A stretch of DNA of 64,000 bases from Bradyrhizobium diazoefficiens. Its GTDB lineage: Bacteria > Pseudomonadota > Alphaproteobacteria > Rhizobiales > Xanthobacteraceae. Below, in pieces: positions 35,836 to 43,617 of this stretch. How positions within the stretch are numbered: position 1 is the first letter of the stretch; every line of letters starts with the position of its first letter. The notes under the pieces are model-generated. The model was not told the origin of the DNA. It saw nothing but the letters and a program-made list of their open reading frames with translations, and ran no database searches. The position numbers were made by a program, and so were the translations under genes. Where the stretch lies: contig NZ_JAFCJE010000006.1 of the NCBI RefSeq assembly GCF_018131185.1, forward strand, positions 434,001 through 498,000. Reading direction: 5' to 3'.

Positions 35836-36270
35836 TCAGCCGATCGGCAGGCGCGTGACCGGCGACCGGCTGTCGTCGATGATCTGCGGCTTGTGCTCGC
35901 GCTCGCCGACGGGCTGGGTCACCGGCAATTGCAACACGGTGGCACGCTGGCCTTCGACGAGTTGTGTCACCAGCACGTATTTACCGTCAGGGAATTCGAT
36001 CGCGTCGTGGTGGCGATCGGGAATGTGCGGATCGATCTTGCCGAACTTGCCGACGCGCGAATTGACGGTGCGCGTCCAGATCCAGCGATTGTCGTAGCGG
36101 ACGTTGTCGGCGAAGGCGAGCTCCGTCCCGGGCAGCAGACAGACGGCCACGGTCGGATCGGCGGCAGAAGCAAAGCCACGCGTCGAGGTGCCGCGGAACG
36201 TTGTCGACACGATCGTCTCGCCGACTTCGGCGGGGCGCGATGCAACGGCATGCAGGCTGTAGTCACACAT
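35836..36270 (-). CDS. Conserved hypothetical protein
   Basis: 144 residues from the ATG at 36270, preceded by GAGGAG. It begins MCDYSLHAVASRPAEVGETI and contains TVAVCLLPGTELAFADNVRY, IWTRTVNSRVGKF and DAIEFPDGKYVLVTQLVEGQ. It looks like a small soluble beta-rich cytoplasmic protein with no membrane segment. I recognise no named family. The frame upstream of 36270 is open but without RBS. Confidence 0.7.
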   Translation of the reverse strand: MCDYSLHAVASRPAEVGETIVSTTFRGTSTRGFASAADPTVAVCLLPGTELAFADNVRYDNRWIWTRTVNSRVGKFGKIDPHIPDRHHDAIEFPDGKYVLVTQLVEGQRATVLQLPVTQPVGEREHKPQIIDDSRSPVTRLPIG

Positions 36271-36661
36271 CGGGTGCTCCTCATTCGAAGATAGCAACCC
36301 GCGCCTCCCTCGGAGGCGCAAGCCTCTATCAGAGTGGAAGCACGCAACGCTCTGCTTGGTTGTAGGCAAATCTGCGGCTGGTCTGCGGGACGCGATCAAA
36401 TTATCTTTTCGAATCCGACAGGAACAAAGCTCACATCAATGCATTCGGCGAGGACCAACGTCAGCGGCGCGCGGGCGCCGATGCGTCATGTCTGCTCGAG
36501 GACTCGAGACCGCGAAGCAATGGGGGCTTGTGGCGACACGCCGAGGCGTCGCCTCTGAAGAGGGGCCGGACAATCTGCGCAAGACCAGAAGATTGCCCAG
36601 CAGGAGCGGATCAGATCCGCTCCAGTCGGAATCATGGGTATCGAATGACCGCCGAGGGCTC
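36271..36661. other. Intergenic region downstream of lexA
   Basis: This 391-base gap lies between lexA and the hypothetical gene on the same strand and must hold the latter's promoter. The only structure I see is the palindrome at 36603-36623. No convincing small gene. Confidence 0.5.
36603..36623. repeat. Perfect palindrome downstream of lexA
   Basis: GGAGCGGATC (36603-36612) and GATCCGCTCC (36614-36623) are exact reverse complements around one base. It lies about 40 bases past the lexA stop. No U-run follows, so it could be a binding site, an RNA 3' end or a repeat. Confidence 0.55.
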
Positions 36662-37363
36662 TCAGTACTTCCGGTAAAGCCCGATCAGCTTGCCCTGAAT
36701 CTTGACGCGGTTCGGCGGCAGGATGCGCACCTCATAGGCGGCATTGGCGGGCTCGAGTGCGATCGAGGCGCCGCGGCGGCGGAAGCGCTTGAGCGTGGCC
36801 TCCTCGTCGTCGATCAGCGCCACCACGATGTCGCCGGTATCGGCGCTCTCGTTGCGCTGGATCAGCGCCATGTCGCCGTCGAGGATACCTGCCTCGACCA
36901 TGGAATCGCCGCGCACTTCGAGCGCGTAGTGCTCGCCGGAGCCGAGCATGTCGGGCGGCACGCTGATGGTGTGGCTGCGGGTCTGCAACGCCTCGATCGG
37001 CGTGCCGGCCGCGATGCGGCCCATCACGGGCACTGCGACGGGCCGCTCGCCCTCGTCAACGGGCGGGCTGGAGCTCGCGCGCACCTTGCCGAGATTGCCC
37101 TCGATGACGCTCGGCGTGAAGCCGCGCCGGTTGCCGGCCGCAGCCTGAAGCTCCGGCAGCTTGATGACTTCGATGGCCCGAGCGCGGTTGGGCAGGCGGC
37201 GGATGAAGCCACGCTCCTCGAGCGCGGTGATCAGGCGGTGGATGCCCGACTTCGAGCGCAGGTCGAGCGCATCCTTCATCTCGTCGAAGGACGGCGGCAC
37301 GCCGCTTTCCTTCAAACGTTCACTGATGAACCGCAGAAGCTCGTATTGTTTGCGCGTTAACAT
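36662..37363 (-). CDS. lexA: LexA repressor
   Basis: SOS-response repressor of 233 residues. N-terminal winged HTH (MLTRKQYELLRFISERLKES to about 65) and a C-terminal S24 autoprotease: cleavage site Ala119-Gly120 (GRIAAGTP), catalytic Ser154 in GDSMVEAG and Lys192 in EEATLKRF. RecA filaments on single-stranded DNA trigger self-cleavage. A GAAC-N7-GAAC box lies about 100 bases upstream, so it is autoregulated. moeA lies upstream on the same strand. Confidence 0.97.
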   Translation of the reverse strand: MLTRKQYELLRFISERLKESGVPPSFDEMKDALDLRSKSGIHRLITALEERGFIRRLPNRARAIEVIKLPELQAAAGNRRGFTPSVIEGNLGKVRASSSPPVDEGERPVAVPVMGRIAAGTPIEALQTRSHTISVPPDMLGSGEHYALEVRGDSMVEAGILDGDMALIQRNESADTGDIVVALIDDEEATLKRFRRRGASIALEPANAAYEVRILPPNRVKIQGKLIGLYRKY

Positions 37364-37463
37364 CTCGACCTAAGTCCCCCGGTTGATGTCGTTCGATTCC
37401 GAGACGATGAATTCAGCGATAAGCCGCTACATGCTCGAAACAAATCATGAACGGACACTATAT

Positions 37464-37478
37464 GTTCGATACATGTTC
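37464..37478 (-). promoter_or_regulatory. SOS box (alphaproteobacterial GAAC-N7-GAAC) of lexA
   Basis: On the plus strand GTTC (37464-37467), seven bases and GTTC (37475-37478); on the lexA strand this reads GAAC-N7-GAAC, the direct-repeat LexA site of alphaproteobacteria. It is in the lexA-moeA gap. Confidence 0.85.
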
Positions 37479-37539
37479 CGCAACTGCTTAATTTACCGTG
37501 AACAGGGGCGAGTTCGCGGAATGCGTGTGGCCGCGCAGT

Positions 37540-38751
37540 TCAGACGGGGAGGCGCAGCACCTCGCAAGGGCTGCCCGCCTCGGCCTTCGGCGCGAACGGC
37601 GGGCGCACGAGAAGTACCTGTGCTGCAGCAAGATTCGCAAGCAGAGAGGAGTCCTGATGGCTGACGGGAACGGCAACGAGCGCGCCGTCGTCGCGCAGCT
37701 CCAGGCGCGCGCGCAGATAATCCTCACGCTGGTCGTTGGCGCCGAGATCGCGGCCCAGCACGGCCCGCTCGCGGCGATGATGAATCACCGAACGGCCCGA
37801 CAGCGCGCGAATCAACGGCACCATGAACAGGAAGGCGCACACATAGGAGGACACCGGATTGCCGGGCAGGCCGATCACGCGCATCGCGCCGAGCCGTCCG
37901 TGCATCATCGGCTTGCCGGGCCGAATCGCGATCTTCCAGAACGCCATCGAGATGCCTTCGTCCCGGAGCGCTTGCTGGACCAGATCGTGGTCGCCGACAG
38001 ATGCGCCGCCCGTCGTGACCAGGATGTCGGTACCGGCCTCGCGGGCGCGCCGGATGCCGGCGGAGGTGGCTGCAAGCGTGTCTGCGGCAACACCGAGGTC
38101 GATGGTCTCGGCGCCCTCGCTGCGGGCGAGCGCGTGCAGGGCGTAGCCATTGGAATAGACGATCTGGCCGTGCCCGGGCGTTGAGCCCGGCATCACCAGT
38201 TCGTCGCCGGTGGCGAGGATCGCGACCTTCGGACGGCGGCAGACGGCGAGGTGGGGGTAATTCATGGCGGCGGCGAGCGCGAGATCGCGCTCCGTCAGCC
38301 GGGTTCCCTTGCGCAAGAGGACGTCGCCTTCACGGAAGTCGACGCCTGCCGGGCGGATGTGCCGTCCGGCGATCGCGGCTTGCTTGATCGTGACGCAGCT
38401 GTCGTCCGCGACGGTGTCCTCCTGGATCACGACGGCGTCGGCGCCGTCGGGAATGACGCCGCCGGTGAAGATCCGTACGGCTTCGCCGGCGCCGACCGTT
38501 CTTGCGAAAGGACGGCCCGCCGCGACCTCGCCGATGACCGTCAGCCGGGAATCGATCGTTGCCGCATCGGCGGCGCGGACGGCATAGCCGTCCATCGCCG
38601 ACATCGCCTGCGGCGGCTGCGTGCGCCGCGCCGCGACGTCGCGCGCGAGCACGCGATGGTAGGCATCGTCGAGCGGAGCCATCTGTTCAGCCAGCGGCTC
38701 CGCACCCGCCAGTACCGCGGCAAGCGCGTCAGAAACGGGCATCAAAGCCAA
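37540..38751 (-). CDS. moeA: Molybdopterin molybdenumtransferase MoeA
   Basis: Inserts molybdate into adenylylated molybdopterin to finish the molybdenum cofactor. The 403-residue product has the MoeA order: SAMDGYAVRAAD in domain I, FTGGVIPDGADAVV, the molybdopterin-binding TTGGASVGDHD in domain III, and GLPGNPVSS. The TTG at 38751 has GGAG eight bases upstream; ATG 38742 is an alternative. In relatives moaC is usually immediately upstream, but here moaC is at 54007-54519. Confidence 0.95.
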   Translation of the reverse strand: MALMPVSDALAAVLAGAEPLAEQMAPLDDAYHRVLARDVAARRTQPPQAMSAMDGYAVRAADAATIDSRLTVIGEVAAGRPFARTVGAGEAVRIFTGGVIPDGADAVVIQEDTVADDSCVTIKQAAIAGRHIRPAGVDFREGDVLLRKGTRLTERDLALAAAMNYPHLAVCRRPKVAILATGDELVMPGSTPGHGQIVYSNGYALHALARSEGAETIDLGVAADTLAATSAGIRRAREAGTDILVTTGGASVGDHDLVQQALRDEGISMAFWKIAIRPGKPMMHGRLGAMRVIGLPGNPVSSYVCAFLFMVPLIRALSGRSVIHHRRERAVLGRDLGANDQREDYLRARLELRDDGALVAVPVSHQDSSLLANLAAAQVLLVRPPFAPKAEAGSPCEVLRLPV

Positions 38752-38871
38752 GGGCTAAACTCCTGCTGAGCACATCGATAAATGGCCGGCGAGAGTTCTA
38801 TCCGAGTGCGGGCGCGAGGCAAAGCAGCACGCAGGTGATTTAGCCTGCGTGGCCCCAGCGGAGGACGCAGC

Positions 38872-38964
38872 TCACGTCCGTCGCGGCATGATCCGGAAGG
38901 CGAGACAGACCGGGATGAGGATGGCCATGGCGAGCACGAGAAGGACGAGCACCACGGCCAGCAT
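38872..38964 (-). CDS. Very small single-pass membrane protein (30 residues)
   Basis: Begins MLAVVLVLLVLAMAILIPVC and ends with a short basic tail containing RIMPRRT. It is almost entirely one hydrophobic helix. GGGAG lies seven bases before the ATG, and the start is four bases after the stop of the 68-residue gene upstream, so translation is probably coupled. Function unknown. Confidence 0.5.
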   Translation of the reverse strand: MLAVVLVLLVLAMAILIPVCLAFRIMPRRT

Positions 38965-38967
38965 CGG

Positions 38968-39174
38968 TCAACTCCCGCTCGGTCGGTCCGAGCCGTCGTC
39001 CAGTGCGACGTCGGGAGCTTTGGGACCTTGATCCTTGTCCGGTAGCGGATCGGCCAAGGATTTCAGGTCGGCGGCCTTGCTGATCAGCTTGGCGGAAAGG
39101 TCAGAATCCGAGGTGGTTCTTGCGAATTCAAGCAGGAGAGAGGCTTGCTTGGTGAGATAGGTTTTGCCCAGCAC
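38968..39174 (-). CDS. Small conserved hypothetical protein
   Basis: 68 residues starting at GTG 39174: LGKTYLTKQASLLLEFART, then LSAKLISKAADLKSLAD and a Pro/Asp-rich tail. The helix with KQAxLLLxFA followed by KAADLKS recalls a small family often annotated as hypothetical in Bradyrhizobium (from memory). It probably forms an operon with the 30-residue membrane protein. No ATG is in frame, so the start is uncertain. Confidence 0.6.
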   Translation of the reverse strand: MLGKTYLTKQASLLLEFARTTSDSDLSAKLISKAADLKSLADPLPDKDQGPKAPDVALDDGSDRPSGS

Positions 39175-39203
39175 GTCGATAAGTCCGATGTAGAAGTCCC
39201 AAC

Positions 39204-39288
39204 GGACTCATGAGTCCTAAGGGCGGTATTCCGTTCCCGGAACTCTGTACAAAAATGCACAAAGGGAACTGGTTCCCCATTCTGTGCA
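39204..39288. promoter_or_regulatory. Cluster of dyad sites including two GANTC methylation sites
   Basis: Between the small operon and the HAD gene lie a perfect 14-base palindrome GGACTCATGAGTCC (39204-39217, containing GACTC and GAGTC, both CcrM sites), GTTCCCGGAAC (39233-39243), GGGAACTGGTTCCC (39264-39277), and flanking TGCACA (39256-39261) / TGTGCA (39283-39288). Factors unknown. Confidence 0.5.
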
Positions 39289-39334
39289 AATTTTGCCTTC
39301 GGGAGGCCGGTTCCGCGGCGACGGCCGGCTGGCC

Positions 39335-39958
39335 TCAGATGCCCAGTGCCTTCAATGCGTTCCCGACATCGCGCGGCGAGGTGACATGCACGGCGGTCAG
39401 GCCGCGTGCCCGGGCTCCCTCGATGTTCTCGGCGAGATCGTCGAAAAACAGGATGCGCTCCGCCGGGACGCCGATCGCCGAGACGACATGGTCGAAAGCC
39501 GCCGCATCCGGTTTGCGCAGGCCGATGCTGGACGACAGATACAGCTCGCGGAAATGGCCGAGCAGGCCGGCATATTCCTTCGAGAAATAATCGACATGCG
39601 GCCGATTGGTGTTGGAGAATGCGTAGAGCGGCATCCGCTTTGCCGCACGCGGCAACAGCTCGGCGATATCAGGCATCTCGCCGGCGAAGATCGCGTTCCA
39701 ACCCTCGAGGAACTGCGCGTCCGAAATGCCGATTCCGAGCGAGCTTCGCAGCGAGGCGAAATAATCCTCGTCGGTTATCCTGCCGACCTCGTGCAGCTGG
39801 TAGGCCTCGTCACGCACATAGCGCGCGACGATCGCCTCCGGCCGGCAGCCGGCATGTCCCGCCCAGCAGGCGATCGCCTTGGAGAAGTCGATGTCGAGCA
39901 CAACGCGCCCGAGATCGAACAGAAGCGCATCCGCGCTGCCGGGAGAGAGCGATGTCAT
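39335..39958 (-). CDS. HAD-superfamily phosphatase
   Basis: 207 residues. Motif I is ALLFDLGRVVLDID, with the nucleophile Asp; motif II is in LYAFSNTNRPH; motif III Lys is in LRKPDAAAFDHV; motif IV is ILFFDDLAENIEGARA. This is the subfamily IA layout with a helical cap (about 20-90), like alpha-D-glucose-1-phosphate phosphatase YihX. AAAAGGA precedes the ATG. Substrate not readable. Confidence 0.88.
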   Translation of the reverse strand: MTSLSPGSADALLFDLGRVVLDIDFSKAIACWAGHAGCRPEAIVARYVRDEAYQLHEVGRITDEDYFASLRSSLGIGISDAQFLEGWNAIFAGEMPDIAELLPRAAKRMPLYAFSNTNRPHVDYFSKEYAGLLGHFRELYLSSSIGLRKPDAAAFDHVVSAIGVPAERILFFDDLAENIEGARARGLTAVHVTSPRDVGNALKALGI

Positions 39959-40025
39959 TGCGTCCTTTTCAGTTCAGCATCGGCAAGGGTCGGCAAGTCA
40001 CCTTCGACGGGTCACTTTCGACAAG

Positions 40026-41159
40026 TCAGTATCGATAAGGCTCGTGGTCGAACAGCGGGAACGCGCTGAACACGCTCGGCGCGTTGGTGGCGGTGGCCGG
40101 ACGCAGGCAGGATCTGTCGACCTCGGCAAACGAGGTGGCGCCCAGCAGGCCGAGGCAGCGCAGCACCTCGTCCTCCAAGAGCTCCAGCATCCGCGTGATG
40201 CCGGCTTCGCCGGCCGCCGCCAGCGCCCAGCATTGCAGCCGGCCGATGCCGACGAGGTCTGCGCCTGCCGCGATCGCCTTGACGATGTCGGTGCCGCGAC
40301 AGACCCCGCCATCGACCATGATCTTGGCACGCCCTTTCACGGCCTCGACGATCTCGGGCAGCACATGCATGGCGCCGAGGCCATGGTCGAGCTGGCGGCC
40401 GCCATGATTGGAGACGTAGATCCATTCGACGCCGTGATCGACCGCGATCAGGGCGTCCTCGGCGGTGGCGATGCCCTTCAGGATCAGCGGGATCTTGAAC
40501 TTGTCCTTGACCATTTTCACCGTCCGCCACTCCAGGCCCTTCTGGAAATCGCCGCCGGTGGCACGCAGGCGGCTCTCGCGAACGTAGCGCTTGGCGATGT
40601 CACGTTCGCGACGGCTGTAATGGGCGGTGTCGACGGTCAGGCAGAAGGCGGCATAGGCGTTCTTCTCGGCGCGGCTGACGACATCGGCGACGAAAGCGTC
40701 GTCGCCGCGGACATAGAGCTGATAGAGCCGGAGCGCATCGGGGGCTGCCTCGGCGGTCTTCTCCAGTCCCGGCTCGGAGACCGAGCTCAGCATGTGCGAT
40801 GCGCCGAAGGCGCCGGCACCGCGCGCGACGCTCGCCGCGCCGTCCGGGTCGAAGATCTCGAGCGCGCCGACGGGGGCGAGCACCACCGGCAGACGCATCT
40901 TGCGGCCGAACTGCTGAACCGAGCCGTCCACCTTGCGGACGTCGCGCAGCACGCGCGGGCGAAAGGCGATCTCGTCCAGCGCCATGCGGTTGCGGCGCAT
41001 CGTGGTTTCGGTCTCGGCGGCACCGACGATGTAGTCCCAGGCGTTCTGGTTGAGATTGGCCCGCGCTTTCCGGACGAATTCGTGCAGGTTCTGGAACGGC
41101 TCGTTGCTGGCGCCGAGCTCGACGTTCCGTTCCGCCCGGATGCGGGGTGCTTCGTTCAT
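40026..41159 (-). CDS. FMN-dependent alpha-hydroxyacid oxidase/dehydrogenase (LldD family)
   Basis: 377 residues, TIM-barrel flavoenzyme oxidising L-lactate or a related 2-hydroxyacid. Signature blocks: PVVLAPVGALEIFDPDGAAS, LYQLYVRGD, LTVDTAHYSRRERD, the active-site WIYVSNHGGRQLDHG with the catalytic His, and IMVDGGVCRGTDIVKAIAAG. The N-terminal hydrophobic anchor of membrane L-lactate dehydrogenase is not evident. GGGAGGA precedes the ATG. Substrate may be lactate, glycolate or another hydroxyacid. Confidence 0.88.
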   Translation of the reverse strand: MNEAPRIRAERNVELGASNEPFQNLHEFVRKARANLNQNAWDYIVGAAETETTMRRNRMALDEIAFRPRVLRDVRKVDGSVQQFGRKMRLPVVLAPVGALEIFDPDGAASVARGAGAFGASHMLSSVSEPGLEKTAEAAPDALRLYQLYVRGDDAFVADVVSRAEKNAYAAFCLTVDTAHYSRRERDIAKRYVRESRLRATGGDFQKGLEWRTVKMVKDKFKIPLILKGIATAEDALIAVDHGVEWIYVSNHGGRQLDHGLGAMHVLPEIVEAVKGRAKIMVDGGVCRGTDIVKAIAAGADLVGIGRLQCWALAAAGEAGITRMLELLEDEVLRCLGLLGATSFAEVDRSCLRPATATNAPSVFSAFPLFDHEPYRY

Positions 41160-41449
41160 TGTTATCCTCCCGAGAATTTGAAGCCTTATGTCATCGCCTA
41201 ACCCGTCCAGCCCTCCAAAACTATCCTAAAATCGCATAGCTGCGAGGCGTGACCGGCCGACCGATTTCCCTTGCGGGCGGACCAGTCCTGCAACGTTGCC
41301 AAAAGTTTAGGTCCGGACGAAGCGATTTCTGCGGCGGTCCCGTTGGCGCGGCGTCCCGGCCTTGAAGAAACCAGAATGGTATTGTGAGAAGCGGACTGGA
41401 TCGCCAATTGCATGGCGCTCCAAAGCCCCAAGCGAGAAGGTCAGACTAC

Positions 41450-42787
41450 ATGCGGAAATCCCTGCTGTTCCCTCTGGGCGCGCTCACCGGAGCGTGTCTG
41501 ACCCTTCTGGTGGCCAGCCCGCACGGCGGCGTATGGGCGGCACGGGCGGCAGTGGGCGCGAATGATGCCTATTCCCAGCTCAACCTGTTCGGCGAGGTGT
41601 TCGAGCGCGTGAAGGCGAGCTATGTCGAAAAGCCCGACAATGCCAAGCTGGTCGAGGGTGCGATCACGGGCATGGTGACCTCGCTCGATCCGCATTCGCG
41701 CTACATGAATGCGAAGGCCTGGACGGAGATGCAGGAGACCACCTCCGGCGAGTTCGGCGGCCTCGGCATCGAAGTCACGATGGAAGACGGCCTCGTCAAG
41801 GTCGTCTCTCCGATCGACGATACGCCCGCCTCGAAGGCCGGCCTCATGTCCGGCGACCTCATCAGCAAGATCGACGGCGAGGCCGTGCAGGGCATGACGC
41901 TCGAGCAGGCCGTCAACAAGATGAAGGGCCCGGTCGATACCCAGACCAAGCTCACCATCCTGCGCAAGGGCGCCGACGCCCCGCTCGATGTCGCGATCAA
42001 GCGCGAGATCATTCATGTGCGTCCGGTCCGCTTCCATGTCGAGAACGGCGACATCGGCTATATCCGCATCACATCGTTCAACGAGCAGACCACCGACGGC
42101 CTGAAGAAGGCGATCGCCTCGATCTCCAGGGACGTCCCGCAGGACAAGCTCGTCGGATATGTCGTGGATCTGCGCAACAATCCGGGCGGTCTTCTCGACC
42201 AGGCCGTGTCGGTGTCGAGCGCGTTCCTGCAACGCGGCGAGGTCGTTTCGACCCGCGGCCGTACTGCTGAAGAGACCCAGCGCTTCACCGCGCATGGCGG
42301 CGACCTCACCAAGGGCAAGCCGCTGGTGGTCCTGGTCAATGGCGGCTCGGCCTCGGCCTCGGAGATCGTGGCCGGCGCGCTGCATGACCACAAGCGTGCC
42401 ACGATCATCGGCACGCGCTCTTTCGGCAAGGGCTCGGTGCAGACCATCATTCCGCTCGGCGCCGCCAACGGTGCGCTGGCGCTGACCACGGCGCGCTATT
42501 ACACGCCGTCAGGACGCTCGATCCAGGCTCAGGGCATCGCCCCCGACATCGAGATCCTGCAGGACGTGCCGCCCGAGCTGAAGGGCCGGATGGACACCAT
42601 GGCGGAGTCGCAGATGCGCGGGCATCTGTCGGCCGGTGAGGGCGGCGAGCAGACCGGATCGCAGTCCTACGTGCCGCCGAAGGCGGAGGACGACAAGGCC
42701 CTGCACGCGGCCTATGACTTCCTGCACGGCGTCACCGCGAATGCGGTTGCATCGAAGCGCGCGTCGAAGGCCGCGGTGCCGAACTAG
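41450..42787 (+). CDS. C-terminal processing protease CtpA-like (S41)
   Basis: 445 residues from ATG 41450: signal peptide or anchor (MRKSLLFPLGALTGACLTLL), an N-terminal helical part (NLFGEVFERVKASYVEKPDN), a PDZ domain (about 85-175) and the S41 catalytic domain with Ser in NGGSASASEIVAGAL and Lys in RSFGKGSVQTIIPL. Acts in the periplasm on C-termini of envelope proteins. Related bacteria carry a CtpA near rlmH/nadD, so this may be a paralogue. An upstream in-frame ATG (41384) gives no signal peptide. A perfect terminator follows. Confidence 0.92.
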   Translation: MRKSLLFPLGALTGACLTLLVASPHGGVWAARAAVGANDAYSQLNLFGEVFERVKASYVEKPDNAKLVEGAITGMVTSLDPHSRYMNAKAWTEMQETTSGEFGGLGIEVTMEDGLVKVVSPIDDTPASKAGLMSGDLISKIDGEAVQGMTLEQAVNKMKGPVDTQTKLTILRKGADAPLDVAIKREIIHVRPVRFHVENGDIGYIRITSFNEQTTDGLKKAIASISRDVPQDKLVGYVVDLRNNPGGLLDQAVSVSSAFLQRGEVVSTRGRTAEETQRFTAHGGDLTKGKPLVVLVNGGSASASEIVAGALHDHKRATIIGTRSFGKGSVQTIIPLGAANGALALTTARYYTPSGRSIQAQGIAPDIEILQDVPPELKGRMDTMAESQMRGHLSAGEGGEQTGSQSYVPPKAEDDKALHAAYDFLHGVTANAVASKRASKAAVPN

Positions 42788-42810
42788 ACTCTTCGCGACG
42801 TCCAGACAAT

Positions 42811-42849
42811 CGCCCGGCAGCGGATGACCGCTGCCGGGCGATTTCGTTT
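42811..42849 (+). terminator. Rho-independent terminator of the CtpA-like gene
   Basis: CGCCCGGCAGCGG (42811-42823), loop ATGA, CCGCTGCCGGGCG (42828-42840) form a perfect 13-bp stem, followed by ATTTCGTTT. It starts 24 bases after the stop. Confidence 0.88.
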
Positions 42850-42905
42850 GGTCGTGTCTCAGTTCGGTGTGATGGCTCGCGGCGAGCCGCGGATCACTGC
42901 AATCG

Positions 42906-43160
42906 TCATTGCTGCTTTTTGGGACCCGTGTGGTGCGGGACTTCGGACTTCGGTCCGCCGCCGTAATGATGGCTGCCGCCCGAACCGCTGGTTGACCCGC
43001 CATCGTTTTCTTTCTTGCCCATGTGATGCGGGACCTCGGTTTTCGGTCCACCCGTGTAGTGGTGGCCGTTCTTCTCGTCGGAGGCGCGGGTCTGCGCCAT
43101 GGCAGGCAGCGTGATAAAGGACATGATCGCGGCAACCACGATCAGCTTGCGGTGACTCAT
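42906..43160 (-). CDS. Small secreted protein with His/Pro repeats
   Basis: 84 residues: signal peptide (MSHRKLIVVAAIMSFITLPA, cleaved near AMA-Q), then two copies of a repeat of about 16 residues, HHYTGGPKTEVPHHMG and HHYGGGPKSEVPHHTG, separated by a Gly/Ser linker. The His pairs could bind metal, but this is an inference. AGGAGA precedes the ATG. A FixK-type box lies about 100 bases upstream. No named family recognised. Confidence 0.78.
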   Translation of the reverse strand: MSHRKLIVVAAIMSFITLPAMAQTRASDEKNGHHYTGGPKTEVPHHMGKKENDGGSTSGSGGSHHYGGGPKSEVPHHTGPKKQQ

Positions 43161-43254
43161 TTGGGATTCTCCTGTTCGATCTTTCAAGTTGGTGCCAATC
43201 AAGTCCCGGTGGCTTGATCGAGCCGCCAGCAAACCCGGAGCGTGAGCATCCGGG

Positions 43255-43268
43255 TTGAGCAAGATCAA
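43255..43268 (-). promoter_or_regulatory. FixK/FNR-type box upstream of the His-repeat gene
   Basis: TTGAGCAAGATCAA matches TTGA-N6-TCAA, the FixK2 box of Bradyrhizobium. Its centre is about 101 bases from the minus-strand ATG at 43160; a start near 43221 (-40.5) would leave a 60-base leader, a class II arrangement. Confidence 0.65.
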
Positions 43269-43523
43269 CATGGTGATGTGCGTGCCTTCGCCGATCGATG
43301 CGAACATCGTCGAATTGCTGCAGGCGACGGGAAGCGGCGCGCTTCTTACAGAAAAAAATCGAACGAACCGCCGAAAATAATGAGGCGCGTGCAACGCCCT
43401 CGATCGTGTTGCTGGGCGGCCCAGCGCTGTCGTCGGCAAGTGCCCTCCGCTTGAGGACGAGATGCGTCTCGATTCATTACGCGAGTGAATCACAAAAAGA
43501 TTTGGCTGGCGCGTCGACCGAGT

Positions 43524-43537
43524 TTGAGGTCGATCAA
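43524..43537 (+). promoter_or_regulatory. FixK/FNR-type box upstream of the OpgC-type gene
   Basis: TTGAGGTCGATCAA matches TTGA-N6-TCAA. The centre is about 88 bases before ATG 43618; a -40.5 start near 43571 would leave a 47-base leader. Confidence 0.65.
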
Positions 43538-43617
43538 ACTTGGGCCAGTGGCGCAACCTAGCGTGTCGGCGCGAATGAGCAGCGACGAGGTTGCGATCCC
43601 AAAGGCCGATCGTAAAG

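Larger units (their letters stand above)
43161..43617. other. Divergent regulatory region between the His-repeat gene and the OpgC-type gene
   Basis: This 457-base gap carries two FixK-type boxes (43255-43268 and 43524-43537), each well placed for one of the divergent genes, and an inverted repeat ATCAAG/CTTGAT (43198-43218). No small gene seen. Confidence 0.6.
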
